This document shows, one piece after another, positions 23,981 through 36,800 of a stretch of DNA of 64,000 nucleotides. This DNA comes from Zeugodacus cucurbitae. Taxonomy: Eukaryota > Arthropoda > Insecta > Diptera > Tephritidae. The position numbers were made by a program, and so were the translations under genes. The notes beneath the pieces were generated by a model. That model did not search any database, was not told where the DNA came from, and saw nothing but the letters and a program-made list of their open reading frames with translations. Positions within the stretch are counted from its first letter, which is position 1, and every line of letters starts with the position of its first letter. Location of the stretch: positions 45,416,501 to 45,480,500 of the forward strand of contig NC_071671.1 in the NCBI RefSeq assembly GCF_028554725.1, given 5' to 3'.

Positions 23981-24579
23981 CAGCGTTGTCAACGGCCTAT
24001 GCGGACAAGCCCGACACCTCACACCAAAATGTCGCGACAAGTGTCTGTGAGAGCACGATTGTGCTACTGTATTCAACTTCGTAGGCAAGCAAAGCAGAAT
24101 TTTGCGATCAGTTGACGCTAGAAAACAGAACGCACTAAAAATGTTCCAACAAATTTGGAAAATATGTTATTTTTTTATTGAGAACAATGAAAAGCATGCA
24201 GAATGCTTAATTTGTTATAAAAAAATAAAGCGTTGTAGCAAACATGATATAAAAAGACATTATGAACGTTGTCACAAAAATCTTGTAAATATCGAGGGAG
24301 ACGCCCGAAAATGTCTTCTTGATAATTACAAAAGAAAATTTTATTTACAATAAAATTCTCAGCTATACTATCAAACAATCACATTTCTGATCTCATTAGA
24401 ATTAAGCAATATAATAAAGAAATAAATATAGATAATTTAGTTGACCTTAATTTTTAAAAAGTACGTTTACTTATTTGTACGCACTGTTCCGTATTCGTGT
24501 TGTCTGCTCGTAGCTTTCCGAATGTACGCTAATAACCAACACTAGCATAACGTGCACACAGTCACGTTGGACAACACTG
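23981..24579 (+). mobile_element. Non-autonomous hAT-like element
   Basis: It starts CAGCGTTGTCAACG and ends with the complement of CAGTGTTGTCCAACG, giving inverted ends of the hAT form CAGNG. It is flanked by identical 8-bp duplications (ATATAGAG). Both the 8-bp duplication and the CAGNG ends are hallmarks of the hAT superfamily. It is 599 bp long and keeps only a short ORF with a BED-type zinc finger, the usual N-terminal DNA-binding module of hAT transposases. The catalytic core is missing, so it would depend on a transposase made elsewhere. It sits inside copy C of the DINE-1-like element and is therefore younger than that copy. Confidence 0.85.
24102..24353 (+). pseudogene. BED-type zinc finger, N-terminal remnant of hAT transposase
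   Basis: The 83-codon frame contains C35-x2-C38-x14-H53-x4-H58 (motifs ECLICYKK and IKRHYERCH), the C2H2-like spacing of a BED finger, preceded by an aromatic WKICYFFIEN stretch as in hAT/ZBED proteins. BED fingers bind the terminal repeats of hAT elements. A second Met at residue 14 (MFQQIWK) is an equally good start. The frame stops after KRKFYLQ, far short of a normal hAT transposase (usually over 500 residues), with no dimerisation or RNase H-like catalytic region following. It lies wholly inside the 599-bp element at 23981-24579. It could in principle still encode a small DNA-binding protein, but I treat it as a deletion remnant. Confidence 0.6.
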
Positions 24580-24587
24580 ATATAGAG
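24580..24587. repeat. Right copy of 8-bp target-site duplication
   Basis: ATATAGAG, identical to 23973-23980, directly right of the hAT-like insertion. Confidence 0.85.
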
Positions 24588-25339
24588 TTATATATATCAA
24601 AATGATCAGGGTGACGCGACGAGTCAAAATCCGAATGTCTCACGCCCACAAAATGGCGAAAACCGAAAACACATAAAGTGTCATAACTAAGCCATAAATA
24701 AAGTTATAAAAGTAAAATTTGGTTACAAAGGATCGTCCTGGTATTTGATCGTCCATATTTGGATGTAATTTTTTCGGGGAAGTGGGCGTGGCCCGCCCCT
24801 AAATACGTTTTTTGAATACATCTCGCAAACCAATTAAGCTATATAAACCAAACTTTCTGCAGTCAGTTCCCTTACGTACAAAAAGTGTAACGAACTAACG
24901 AAAAACATCAGAAACATTAAATTTTGCAGAAGAAGAAGGAAACTCCACTCAGATTTTTTTAACCAAATGGAAAATGGGCGTGGCATCGCCCACTTATGGG
25001 TCAAAAACCATATCTCAAGTACTACTCTACCGATTACAATGAAAATCGGTACATAACACTTTCTTGACACCCTGATAACACGGATGAAAAATGGACGAAA
25101 TCAGCTCAAAACCACGCCTACTTCCCCTACAACTTAATTTTGAATTCCATCTTATTCCTTCACTTTATAATATATACATAAGGAACCAATGAAGATTGTC
25201 GAAATCGGAATATAACTTTTCAATGCCCCGAATATCGAATATGAAGAACTCAGTGCCTAAAAATACAGCAATAAATTTCGAGAGTATAAAATGTTCGCTT
25301 ACACCAGAACTTAGCACTTCCTTATTTGTTTTCAATAGA

Positions 25340-26165
25340 TTTTTTTAACAGAACACACGTCGGTTATGTTACTTTTGTTCAGTATTGTTTGGCATTTCAA
25401 CATGGAATTTACACCTTAACAAGGTTTAAAAATTGTTCACCTTTATAACGAAAATTCACGTTCTGTAAAGAATGTGTTTCGCGCGCTTCGCTTATGATCA
25501 ACCTAAGAGTCCCATTACTGTTACAATGAGTATGTAAACAAGCAAAACCTGAAGAAAATCAAGTGCTGTGATTTCATCTAGAAAAAAAACGGTTTCATGT
25601 GGTTTGTGGGCCGGTGGAACGATTGGTCCATATTTCTTCAAAAATAATAGCGGTGAGAACTCAACCGTCAATGGCGACCGTATATTTGATGGCTGAAATC
25701 GTGGTCTCGACGACATTTGGTTTCAACAGAGGCGGCACTTTTCACACCACGCATCATTCAATGGATTTATTAAGACAACACTTCGGTGAGCAAATAATTT
25801 CACGTTTTGGGCCGGTCGATTGGCTACCAAAATCATGTGATATCACACCGTTAGACTTTTTCCTGTGTGGATATGTAAAGTCTGAAGTCTATTCGGGCAA
25901 TCCAGCTTCGATTTGGACCTTGGATCAAAACATTACGCGTGTCATTCGCCAGTTACCAATCGAAATGCGCGAAAGGGTAATCGAAAATTGGGCCCAACGG
26001 ATCACTCATCTGAGACGTGACAACGACCAATATTTGAAAGAGATAATCTTTAAAAAATAAATGCCAAAGAATGTTCTTTCGAATGATAATAAGCATTCTC
26101 CATTAATTTGGATTTTCAGTGTTTTATTTTTTACTAAAAAAATAGAGAACCTCTAAATGAATAAC
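25340..26165 (+). mobile_element. Tc1/mariner-superfamily element, internally deleted
   Basis: The block runs from the leader and start of a transposase (MEFTP near 25402) through a deleted middle to a complete C-terminus ending at 26060, then about 100 bp of 3' flank. That flank includes TAGAGAACCTCTAAATGAATAACCCC, probably the right terminal repeat. The left terminal repeat is not visible: the DINE-1-like copy C ends only about 12 bp upstream. Element limits are approximate. Confidence 0.65.
25402..26060 (+). pseudogene. Tc1/mariner-superfamily transposase, broken
   Basis: The pieces follow transposase order. MEFTP-stop-LKIVHLYNENSRSVKNVFRALR (25402-25490) is the N-terminal helix-turn-helix. 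After about 95 bp without clear homology, KKTVSCGLWAGGTIGPYFF followed by NNSGENSTVNGDR (about 25583-25680) is the middle of the DDE domain. A +1 frameshift then leads into the 153-codon frame at 25599-26060, with FGEQIISRFGPVDWLPKS, CDITPLDFFLCGYVKSEVY and VIENWAQRI, ending KEIIFKK. The third catalytic Asp (TPLD) is kept. The QQDGATCHT block with the second Asp is altered to FNRGGTFHT, lacking Asp. The region coding for most of the helix-turn-helix and the first catalytic Asp is deleted. It would cut and rejoin DNA if intact, and is clearly inactive here. Confidence 0.75.
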
Positions 26166-29100
26166 CCCTTATAAGAAACATACTATTCTTGTAAATAATT
26201 CGACTTCAGCGACACCTAGCGGATAACTTTGAATTGAGAAACGAAAACGACATAACCAGTTCAAAAATTGGATTATTACTGTAACCTTGTCTTTTAAACA
26301 TTATTTTATAACTAACAAATTATTCAAAAAAAATTTCAAAAATAAAGGTATTTTTATATAGCTTAAATGCGATTATCTAATATCGTACAGTAACTTAGAA
26401 TATAAGTTTTTTGACTTTAGTATATTTAGTTCCACCAGAATTTCGATTTTCAAACTCGTTTTTGTAGTATTTGCATGGTAGAGGTGTACAAGAATTTATT
26501 AAACATGTTCTACCTCCAAACATATGAAGCCATTTGATTTAAGGCACATGCAACTTTAATTGCCTTCCATGCCACACTTTGGCTCAAAATGGTTGCCCCA
26601 GCGCCATACAAGCTGCAAAGAACACTTACGCAGCAGAGGACGATTACCAACGAAATGAAATCATCAAAAAGCGCCTCGGGGTTATGTGCGAAGAGTGCCA
26701 AACGACCGAACGAAGCAAAATACTTTAAGAAACATAACGAAGTTGCCACAATTTTATGTGTGTCCTGCACCTAAAGATGTGGCAGAAGGTGAACTTGTAC
26801 CTTGGCGCGACTCAGCGCTACAACAACAATAACATAAATGCAAAAACTTATGTGTCCGACTCAATTTCAAAATAATTGCACAACCAGAGGCGTTGCAAGG
26901 CACAATGGCTGGCAGAAGCGATGGCAAAAACAAAAAAATGGTTTAATATAAGGAAGGCATCGGGGGAGCAACGGAGGGTTGATGTTAAAAACAGTGTGCT
27001 TGTGTTTAAGTCATTCTAGAATCTAGATCGCTGAATGTTGCTGTACCCACTTTTGAACAACAACATCATTTGTGAAAAAAATCAAAGACATGTTGCAACA
27101 TACCACGAAGAACACGCACGACGCTCCAGCCAATTTGATGGAGTGGTTAATGAGGATTGCTCCATTAGTGTTGGCGAGTAGGCCGGCCGACAGGATACAC
27201 ATTCATATGAGTATATGTATGTATGAAGGTATGAGTATGCGTGAACGTCCACCAAACAGCCATACAAGTATTGACTTGCCACACCGCCATTAAAGCATTT
27301 TTATTTGTACACTTTTTGTTGTTGATTTGCGCATGCGTGCAATGGTGGGCAGCCAAATTACCGGCTGGCACCTCTTTGCATGCAAGCACCTCATGTCGAA
27401 ATGTATAAATCCACGGAAAGCAGCGAAATGGTTAATTTCTGCCTGGACACGCTGTCCTGCCACAGACTGACAGAGTGATCAGCCATGGCAGCGTAATAAA
27501 TAAGAGTGCGTGTCCGATTTAGGCGGTTTTAAATAATATATATATGTATATATATTCTCACACATATCTGTAATACAAAATTTGGAGCCCTTAGTTGCAA
27601 CAACCGAAGATCGCTCCACAGAATGCATACATATTCACTCGCAACTCCTTTAGCTTGCAGCTGAGCTGAACTCTGTTGCTCACGTCGAAAGGTGTCCATT
27701 ACTTGGTGTGAGTGATGGCCACTCGTATATAATTTGAATATCTCTCAAAGAAAACACCTTTTTGGCGCTGGTATCTGGGTGTTGCATCGACTACCGCTAG
27801 CGGCTATCATATGCGAAAGCTCCTAATAACATGAAGGTTTTGCTTACAACAACAATAGTGTATATGTTTATATTTTTGCAGATTAAGAGACCACCTATAG
27901 TCATACTAGCGTTGTTAAATATAAGTTCTTAGACGAATCTGCATTCAAACTATGCTGAACTTTGGAATAAATAATAATAATGTTATGATCTTTTGGATAT
28001 ATAAAGCTGAGAGAATAGTATATAAAAAGATCCCACAGAACACGAAATACCGATATAGTATACATATAATCTCTATATGCGAAACTCAGGGCATATCGAA
28101 ATTCAAAGAGAATCTCCCTCAGCGTTGAACACAAATAGAGATTTCCGGTAATTTGTTTTCACAGTCAATTGTTGCAACCAAGATCAAACCCTTATACACT
28201 CTTCATGTCCTCCTCTCCTCTCCACGTCTTGTATTCTGGATATCTATGTATTCTGAAGTTGACAAAAGTTAGGGCTACGAATTCTTTCTACGCTTAGAAG
28301 AATACCAAAGCAGGTGCCTCCATTTAGAGAGTGAAAAATTATAAGATTTAGTTTGCGCCACAAAATTTTACTCCAGCAAACATATTCTTCTGAAGGGATA
28401 AATAATTAGAAAGTTGATTTTTTGACCATCCATTTCTTTGGTTACAAGTAATCGCGTCAATATTTCTTAATCCCCGCCCAGCTTTGCGATATTCTCAGCT
28501 CATAGTAATTCACTGACATTATAAAATTGCTCCTTTGAATAATCTACAACATCTTACAAAAGTAAGTGATAAACAACAACAAAACAAAAGGCCTAACAGC
28601 AACATAATTTCAATTAATTGAATTATCGATTACAATTACTTTTAAGTACAAAAAAGCGATTGGAAAAAGCGCTGAAATAAAAATGTTGCCAATAAATTCT
28701 CGGTACTTGCAATCATTTGAATCTATTGCTAATACAACAACACCGCTGACTACTTTATGATGCCCAGCAAACCCCTCCACCACCCATACTAGCGATACCA
28801 GAGTAGTTTATGGCTAACTTTATTGCATGTGGTTTTTGTTGTTGGCGACAACATTAGTTAAGTTGTAAGCAACCGTTGCGGCAGCAGCAACAACAGCAGC
28901 TAGACATAAGCACAGCAGCCAGCGCGCCTTGTTAGATTGTTAGACAGTAGCCGCAATAAAACATTTGCAAACAACATATGCAAAAATAAATTGTTAAAGT
29001 TGGAGTGCGGAAAACCACAAAAAAGAACAATACAAACAAAGCCCGTTACGATCTGTGAGCAGCAAAAGCAGCAGCAGCGGTAGCCGAGCCACTTGTTGGC

Positions 29101-32100
29101 CGAGCAATGGAAGCGCGCTCGCGACCATCGCTGATGATGTTGCTGACAATAACAGCAGTTTTCACAACAACAACAACCACAACATAACTACTGTGCCTGA
29201 TCGCATCTAAACAACAACTTCTGTGTATACTGGAGCTGCCGCCCCCCAATACCCCCTCTCTCATTCCCTGCTAGTGTCTTCACTCCTCCCCAGCACAAGT
29301 AAGGCGAAATCAAGTGAACCGGAGGAGTCAAGTGCAGCCCAGGAGTCCACTCAATTCATGCAGATGAGCTTATTTATGGGGCAAATAGTAAATTCAGATC
29401 GCACATCGCTGCTTACCATAAACAAGAGACGCAACAACAATAAAACTGCATATAAATAAGTGAAAAAGGAAAGCAAAAAGAGCGCAGGCGTAATCTCGTT
29501 GCAGCTGCTAGTCTTCGATCTGGAAGTTGTCTACCCAGCAAATTTCAAGTAACTAGTCTAATTCAAGTGGCTGGTTAGATGCACCACAACAACAACAAGA
29601 ATAACAAATGATTATTTGTCTGTATGCATGTATTTGTTGGATAATTGTGGCAAGTATAAAAAAATCAATCAACAACAACATACACACTCTTCGTGACTTT
29701 TATTATTGTCATAGTGACTTTATTGTAGTTTTTGCTAGTAAGTAGTAGCTACAACATTTTCGTGTGATTGCAGACGTCAAATGTCCAAAATGTCCTCGTC
29801 TTTATTATCATTGAGTAATCAAATCCAAGTCCACAGCATTTGCAAGTTGTCAGAGATTCAAAGTATTTTTGCTATGGTCTAGCTAAACTGTGGGTTAGGT
29901 TTTTAAGTCATTACCTGAAAAACTCTCTGCAGGAGTGTATATGCAAGTGAAGTGAGATGCCTAAATGAGATTTCTAAGAGACAGAGCTCCCAAATCGCCA
30001 CAAAATAAGTGATAAATACAATGAGAAGTATATATTTATATGTATATAGATATCCCTCTAGAACTAATTTCAGCTGCTTAAGTTGACTTGGTCCATAGAA
30101 TAGTTAGATAGAAAGATATCGGATAAAATTCAATCGAATTTCGTTTCTACCTCTTATAAAGGGAGAGGTGCTACATGTATCGATTTTTGGAATCAATCCA
30201 GTCTCTATTCTTGCAGAATGTGTTTCTCCATGTGGTTTGGAAAACTCAATGTTTGTTTTCCTAAATTTAGATTTTTTTTTTAATTTTTGATATTTCGGAT
30301 AAGAACTGAAGGTCGAACATTGGCATGTGTTAACTCTTAATGATCTTTAAAAAATTTATTGCAAAGGAGTTAGAAATGCAACATGTTGTTTAGCCTCGAA
30401 ATACAAATGCCTGTAATTATAGGATTTCTTAATTAATATTCGAAGTCAAATTGATCAACAATAGTCCATATACAGCATCATTATAATTGAGCTGATCGAA
30501 GCTATAAACTAATATTCCTCACATTGGATTTTAACTCTCTTAAACACTTGATCTTACCCTTAAAAACATTTCCACATAATTTCATTGGAATATTGAAAGA
30601 GATAAATACTAATTTCAACGATTTTTAGATGTTAAATGGCAAATATGAGATGGACTGTTTTTGCCAAGTTCTATATCAAGATCTTCATTATGGTTGTCTA
30701 TAGCAAAATATTCTAAAAGTAGGTAGAGTGTCATAAGAATGCAATGAAAATTAAATAAATCAGTTAGGTTCAACGTACAAAGCATTTTCTGAGTAAAAAT
30801 TTTGTTCCTAAAAGTGGAAAGCGAAACACTTGGGATCTCCATTTTCCATATTATCGAGAACTGATATCAGTGAATTCAAACTATAAGCTTTTAGTATGAG
30901 CAAAGTATGAAATGAATCACGCATAATAAAATAATTTGAATTAATATATAATTGGATTGAAGATTTTGCATACCGACATTAGCGGCATACAATCGAAAAC
31001 CAATTTATATAACTTTCGTCGGTTTCCATAAAGGCGCCATCTCTTTTTGGCAAATGTAAAACATAAAAAAAAAATATAAATTTAAAATTAATTAAATGTA
31101 CTATTTAATTGGTGACCACAAACCGTTCTCGACTCCACATGAAGATGTACAAAATATTTCAATCGTTCTAGCATTAGAAGGAGTGCAGTGACATACACAC
31201 ATAAAGAATAATTGTATATGTTTGTAAAGATAGTTAGAAAAATTTGCTTTGAGTTTATTAACCTGATATTCTGGGGTAATAACTTCAATTTTTCATTAGA
31301 GAAAATATTATTACGTAAACATTAAATATAAAAAAATATATATATATTTATATATGTACATATATAATTTTCAGTAGCCTAAAACCCAATGGCGATGCCC
31401 CACGCAATATGCCTCCAACTCTAAGTTTAGTTTTAGTAAATACAGAAGCACGTTGAACACTAAACACCGAAAAAAGCTAAGCTATAAGTAGCAATAAACG
31501 CTTTCATCAGCCGACCATTCGTCTTGATGAGCTTCCAACGCTCCGGCGGCCATTTACGCGGACAATTGCACCACATAATTGTGCGGCAGCAACACAAACA
31601 CGCCACCAATTGTCCGAACACTTTGCCGCTTTGATTACTCTGGCCAGCGACTTGAGGCCGAACGCAGGCGTGATTCTTCAAAGCGCTAAGCGTTTAATTA
31701 TAATTAAATAGAATTAAAAAAGCAATCGCATGTAATTCACTATAATTCAAGCTAAAAATTACCTTTTCGCCGCAACGGGCGCTTATGAAGTGTTGCAACA
31801 TGGAAAAAATGGTAGTTTCTCATAGATAAATAATGCCGGCCGGCTGATGCTTTGCGAGAATCTTATTTATTATCAGAGTCCCGAGTCAAAACCGCTGTCT
31901 TAGAAAAAAAGTAGGAAAAGAAGATGGAGTAATGGGCGGCAACGAATATGTGGAAAATTAAATTATTTCAAGCAACATTTAATTAATTACTTTTTTCATT
32001 CTAAAACAAAGACACACAGTCACTCCGGGTGCTGTGATGATTACTTTGTGGTAATAAAAATGTTAATGTGCGCTTAGTGTGAATTTGGGCTGACTCTATA

Positions 32101-33461
32101 TACAACTACAAATAATAAACCGAAATCGAGTTCAGTAAAGTTGCCGCAATGGTCACTGTTAGACCGCCGCCATAACCGAGAAACAGCCATAATTATTCCA
32201 CTCTATACTCACACTTCCCCACAATTTCCAACCGCACACCCTTGGGTGCTTCATTTATGGCCTAACACTATTTTGGTTTCTTCGCCTCGCTGGAATATTA
32301 ATTAAGCTGCGATTTCTTAGATAACGGCTCCACTTGACAGCCTCTCTTATTGTCGCATTAATCTTCTTGGACATTTTATTGTTTTTGTTGGTTTTTCTTG
32401 CCTTGCGTTTAAACTTAATGTATGCGTAATTTTCTGAAACTTCTTTCGAAAATATTTAATTACACTGAGGTGAGAAATTCATAGGAAATTGGATGACGGC
32501 AGCCAATCAAAAGTGTTTCAAGCGAACAAAAAATGTAAAGTTAATAGGGGACAGTATCATTTTCCATATATAAATATGTTTTATCTCCACTTGATTTTTA
32601 ATTGAAAAATTAGTGCTTTGAAGGGATAACGAAAGCTGGCTCCGAGGGAATTCTAAATGTGTAGAGTTTATTTTTCCAGCAAGTTTCTTAATTCAAGGCA
32701 CAATCTATTTTACAGCTTCACAACTCGTTGGGGAGATATACTTTGTGATTATATTCAGTAAAGTACTCACAGGTCACGTAGCTTTGTAGTTAGAGATCAC
32801 TTCTTAGTGCATGACTCCGATCTCGAGTTCACCAGAATACAAGATACAACTATATTCGACAGACGGTCTCCACATACACATCTTATTACAAACATTGAAA
32901 AGTCTAACTCTATATTGAAAAGTCGATCGAAGAATGTATAGAACTAGTGGGGCCCACTCATTACAAGCTTGTTGTAATTATGCTTCCAATTATTAATCAT
33001 GTTTCCAATTTATATATCCAAATATGCTTCAGTTGGATAATTTTGAAAATTTAATATTTCTTCTATAGCTGGCAACTAAATTTTGCTGTCTTGATGTTTG
33101 ATCAAAAAATACCTGAATGGTGAACTTTTCGGATGATTTGCGGTATCCTTAGTTGCCTTATCTCACACAAATTTTTAATAATATTGATTGATAGGTGACA
33201 ACTCCACTCCAAAATTGGTCTAAGTGGACATATCGGACATATTTTCCAGAATTGTATGCTTTCTGCCGATATCTTGACATTTTTCTCCTGCTCTGTATAG
33301 TTATTATGCTCATCTTATAGAAGAATCAGGTACTTTGTTTTGAAACTCAAACCCATATATCACATGTGTTGAAAAATTACTTGAGGTCTCACCGCTCTTC
33401 TAGGAGATTTCTTTCAATTTATGCTATTTATGAATTAAAAATAATTGTCGGTTGATAATAA
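26166..33461. other. No gene seen; long stretch with microsatellites
   Basis: No supported gene in about 7.3 kb. It holds AT microsatellites near 27533-27553 and 31330-31365, CAG/CAA-rich DNA at 28870-28925 and 29050-29190, and mixed-composition DNA at 29040-29520 and 31500-31690 that could be regulatory or 5'-untranslated. A 26-codon frame at 29107-29187 has a signal-peptide-like start. Nothing is strong enough to call a gene. Confidence 0.4.
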
Positions 33462-33802
33462 TCTATATATATAAAAATGAAACCCGTTTTCCATTGTCAC
33501 GACATAGCTTTAAAACGGCTTGACCAATTTGGCTGATTCTTTTTGTGTGTATTCCAGGGGGTTTGGGAATGGTTCTTACGGAGAGAAAATTTTAGAAAAA
33601 TTGCCTGAAAATGTCTAAAATTCACACTTTTCTAATCTCCCATACAAACAATTTGTTATAGGTATTCATTTTTATATGGAGGACATTATAGATTCCTATT
33701 CAAATTGAATAGGTACGCATACATAAGATAGGTCAGCTATACAAAATAAAGTAGTGCATCAAATTTACACTAAGGCGGTACGAAGTTCGCCGGGTCTGCT
33801 AG
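33462..33802 (+). mobile_element. Short non-autonomous Helitron
   Basis: It starts TCTATATATATAAAAATGAA and ends GAAGTTCGCCGGGTCTGCTAG, with A directly to the left (33461) and T directly to the right (33803), matching Helitron 5'-TC, 3'-CTAG and insertion between A and T. Just before the end, GGCG...CGCC (33773-33792) can form a bulged hairpin, the termination signal of rolling-circle transposition. The subterminal GGCTTGACCAATTTGGCTGA segment is also typical of insect Helitrons. No Rep/helicase ORF is present in its 341 bp. Confidence 0.85.
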
Positions 33803-36800
33803 TTTTCAATATTTATGGCCCTGCTCTTGAAAAGCTTTCTACTTTCGAAAATATTACATCTATTGTCAAGATTTCATGCTCGATCACCAATACTTTTACT
33901 ATTCCTCGTATTTGACCTTAACTTCACCACCACTCAAGCTATATAAATATATTTTCATAAGATTGGAACTTGTATCGAATCAGATTTGGACCACAATCGG
34001 ATTCTTCTTAAATCATAAGATCAACTATAGGCCATATAACTATTAACCTGTTTAGGGTAGCAGTGTTTGTTCGTAGTTCTTCGTAATAAATATTTAAATA
34101 TAAATCTTTTATGGCTTTAAGAAAACATTACAGAGAAAGAAAACGTTCTTAGAACTGAAAAAACTTAAAGTGCAGCTTTGTCATTTCAATCGACTGACCA
34201 GATTCTAAGGGGCTCCAATTAATGTTCTTCTAAAACATTGTTAGACTTTAGATTAGCTGACTTGAAGCATTCCATCATGGCGCAATTAACTAACCAACCA
34301 TATACTGTAATGCCTTCGACAACAATTCCCCCGTCTTCGGTACACCCTTACCCAATAAGCCGAGGCCTTATTTATGCAAAATTTATTTCAACACGTCATG
34401 AAGGCCAGGTGGAGTTGTTAGCTTACGAAAAATTTGCAGCCGCATTTTGGAGGAAACTAATACGAACAAGAAATTATGGCCAACAGCGCGTTAATGACTT
34501 CCTCGTGCAACACCAACAGCTAGCTGCCATACGGCATGCCGCCGACAAGGCACTCATTGGGCTGTGGAAATTATAATTTTCGCATAAGCAATTTCCGCAA
34601 GACAACAGCAACAACAACAAACGAAAATTCGACGAAATCGCAAAGCTCCCCAAAGTGGGTGTATGTGGGTGTTGCTGTTGTGGCATGCCATACACCATAG
34701 CGCTTATTAATTACACACCAAATTGTATGTTTGTATGTGTGTGTGAGGCGGTATATCGTGTCAGAAAGCAATCACGCTTAAAAATAATAAACAGCTTATG
34801 AAAGAAAAACTAACAAAAAAACGAGAGGATAAAAATGAAATTAGGAAATAATAATAAGAAAAACAAATGCCAATGACTCAAGCAAGGCAAGGAAAATTAC
34901 CAAAAGACTTCAATTTAGCAAATATATATATTGTAGGAGTATATAAGTAAATGTACGGTATTTATATACATATTTAAAACAGTAAGGAAGTTTGTGGGAA
35001 GCCAAAATGGCAAATTCAAATAAAAAACGCCTCCGGAGTCAAATTTTCACTGTTATTCTACGATTTTGCACTCTGACTCAGTCGAACAAAAACAACAAAG
35101 CCACAAGGGGCAGTTTGTTAGTGTAAATAATGAAATGTTTGGAGCTGGAGCGCAAAGAATGGCTAGCATTTAAGTTGCTGGTAAGAAGGTGGAGCGGAGT
35201 GGAAAGTATGGAGGAGAGAGGGGAGACACCATCATACTTAGCAATTTCACTTATGAATTGCGCTGACCTGGGGTAAAAATTATTAAAATGCCACAAAACG
35301 CCCCCTGTGCTTGTTGTTGCTATTGTTGTTTTTGGTAAATGTTGCACAGACAAAAAATACATGCCACAAAGCGACGTTGTAACCAAAGTAAATAAATACT
35401 AGGCATGAGCGCGCGGTAATGATAGCCTGGTTGCAGAGCAAATAGCGCTAGCAGCAATTACAAAATATTGTAGAAGAAAGCTTGACAAGCAGCGAGTGGG
35501 GCTGATGTTGCCGTCGTGTGAGAAGCGGAGGGTGACTCCCCAGTGCAGCGCTGCAATTGAGACGCTTTGGCGAATGGAGCAAGCAAGCGACGCTGTAGAC
35601 GAAAGCGCCTAACTCGACTGCAGAGTTGATTTCAAGACGTTTAATACCAGTGCCAAGCCGCTGCTGTGGCTATTATATATCTGCATATAATAAAGCAACA
35701 AAATTTCATTTCTTAATCGAGCGCCTTAGCTTGTGTGGCAGCAACCACAACAAGAGGCATGCCACCACAAAAATATCAACATATATCGACGATAAGCGCA
35801 AATTATAGCGAGCAGTAACGAGCTGTGGTCGGACAAGCTCATGCCACAAAATGTTGCAACAACAACAGTTTAATTTTTTGTCGTTTTTTTTCACTTTTGC
35901 AATGTTTGTTGTTGTTGTTATAGCTTAGTTTTCATGCTGACACTGCATCTCGTTGGCGTTTTTGATGAATAGTTGCACCTCTGGCAGTTGGTCAAGTGAA
36001 GGTACAGTGTCTTTGTGGTTGTTGTTGTTACTTTTTTATGTTGTTACTGCTGACTATTATTATTTTAGCAGATTATTATTATTATGCCGTTGAATTGGCA
36101 CGACAAACTGACATTTATTCGGTGCTGGGTTCAAGTGTTATTCCTTCGCCTTGCATTTCGGCAATTCTTCTCATTGTTTCGCCTCTCCGGCAGCAGGCGT
36201 ATGGTTCAGTTAAGGTCAGCGTGTTGGCATGTTCGTGCGGTTTGATGAAATGGCACGAAGGGAAAACTAATAGTAGTGTATTTTTCATTTATTGAAATTG
36301 CATATTAATGAAATTGGGGAAAAGAGAAAAGCAAAACAAGAAAGAAAAGTGGACGCCTTGGAACCACCTTGGTTATGGAAAATTTTTATTATTTTATTTA
36401 CCAAAGTCAGAGGTATCATATAATTCTGTATAGTGAACCATTTTTGAACCAAATAGTATGGAAAGGTGTAAAATTTCGCAACATAACCACACAAAAATGT
36501 CTATTAAAAATAAAAATATCACCGGCTGCTTCATCGACATCTCAGTCCCCTCCAAAATGTCGGACTACAGAAAAATACAAATCCATACCAATTTCTGTGT
36601 AACATCATTTATCCGATTTAACATGAGAAGTAGACACTTGGTTAACTTTGTGATTTTCTTCTCTTTCAATGTCTTCTTAACCATGTAACTATCCATTACG
36701 GGAAGTACAAGTCTTCTTTCGCCTACAGAATACCACAGACCTTTTTTGCAAAATTGAATCTAAAAAGAAGCAAAAAAGAGAAAGACAATTTCGCAAAAAA

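Larger units (their letters stand above)
23884..25328 (+). mobile_element. DINE-1-like dispersed element, copy C, interrupted by a hAT element
   Basis: The 5' end (TTATACTGTCGCAAC-AAA-GTTGC, then GAGAGTATTATAGTTTTG) matches the other copies. After GTTAGATATAGAG the sequence is broken by a 599-bp hAT-like insertion and resumes at 24588 in register with the family. The remainder carries GTGGGCGTGGC, CCCACTTATGGGTCAAAAAC (24989-25008) and CACTTTATAATATATACAT. The 3' end is CGAGAGTATAAAATGTTCG, a mutated hairpin and CTTCCTTATTTG. Without the insertion it would be about 0.84 kb, shorter than copy E because the tetranucleotide run and other parts are deleted. Confidence 0.8.
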
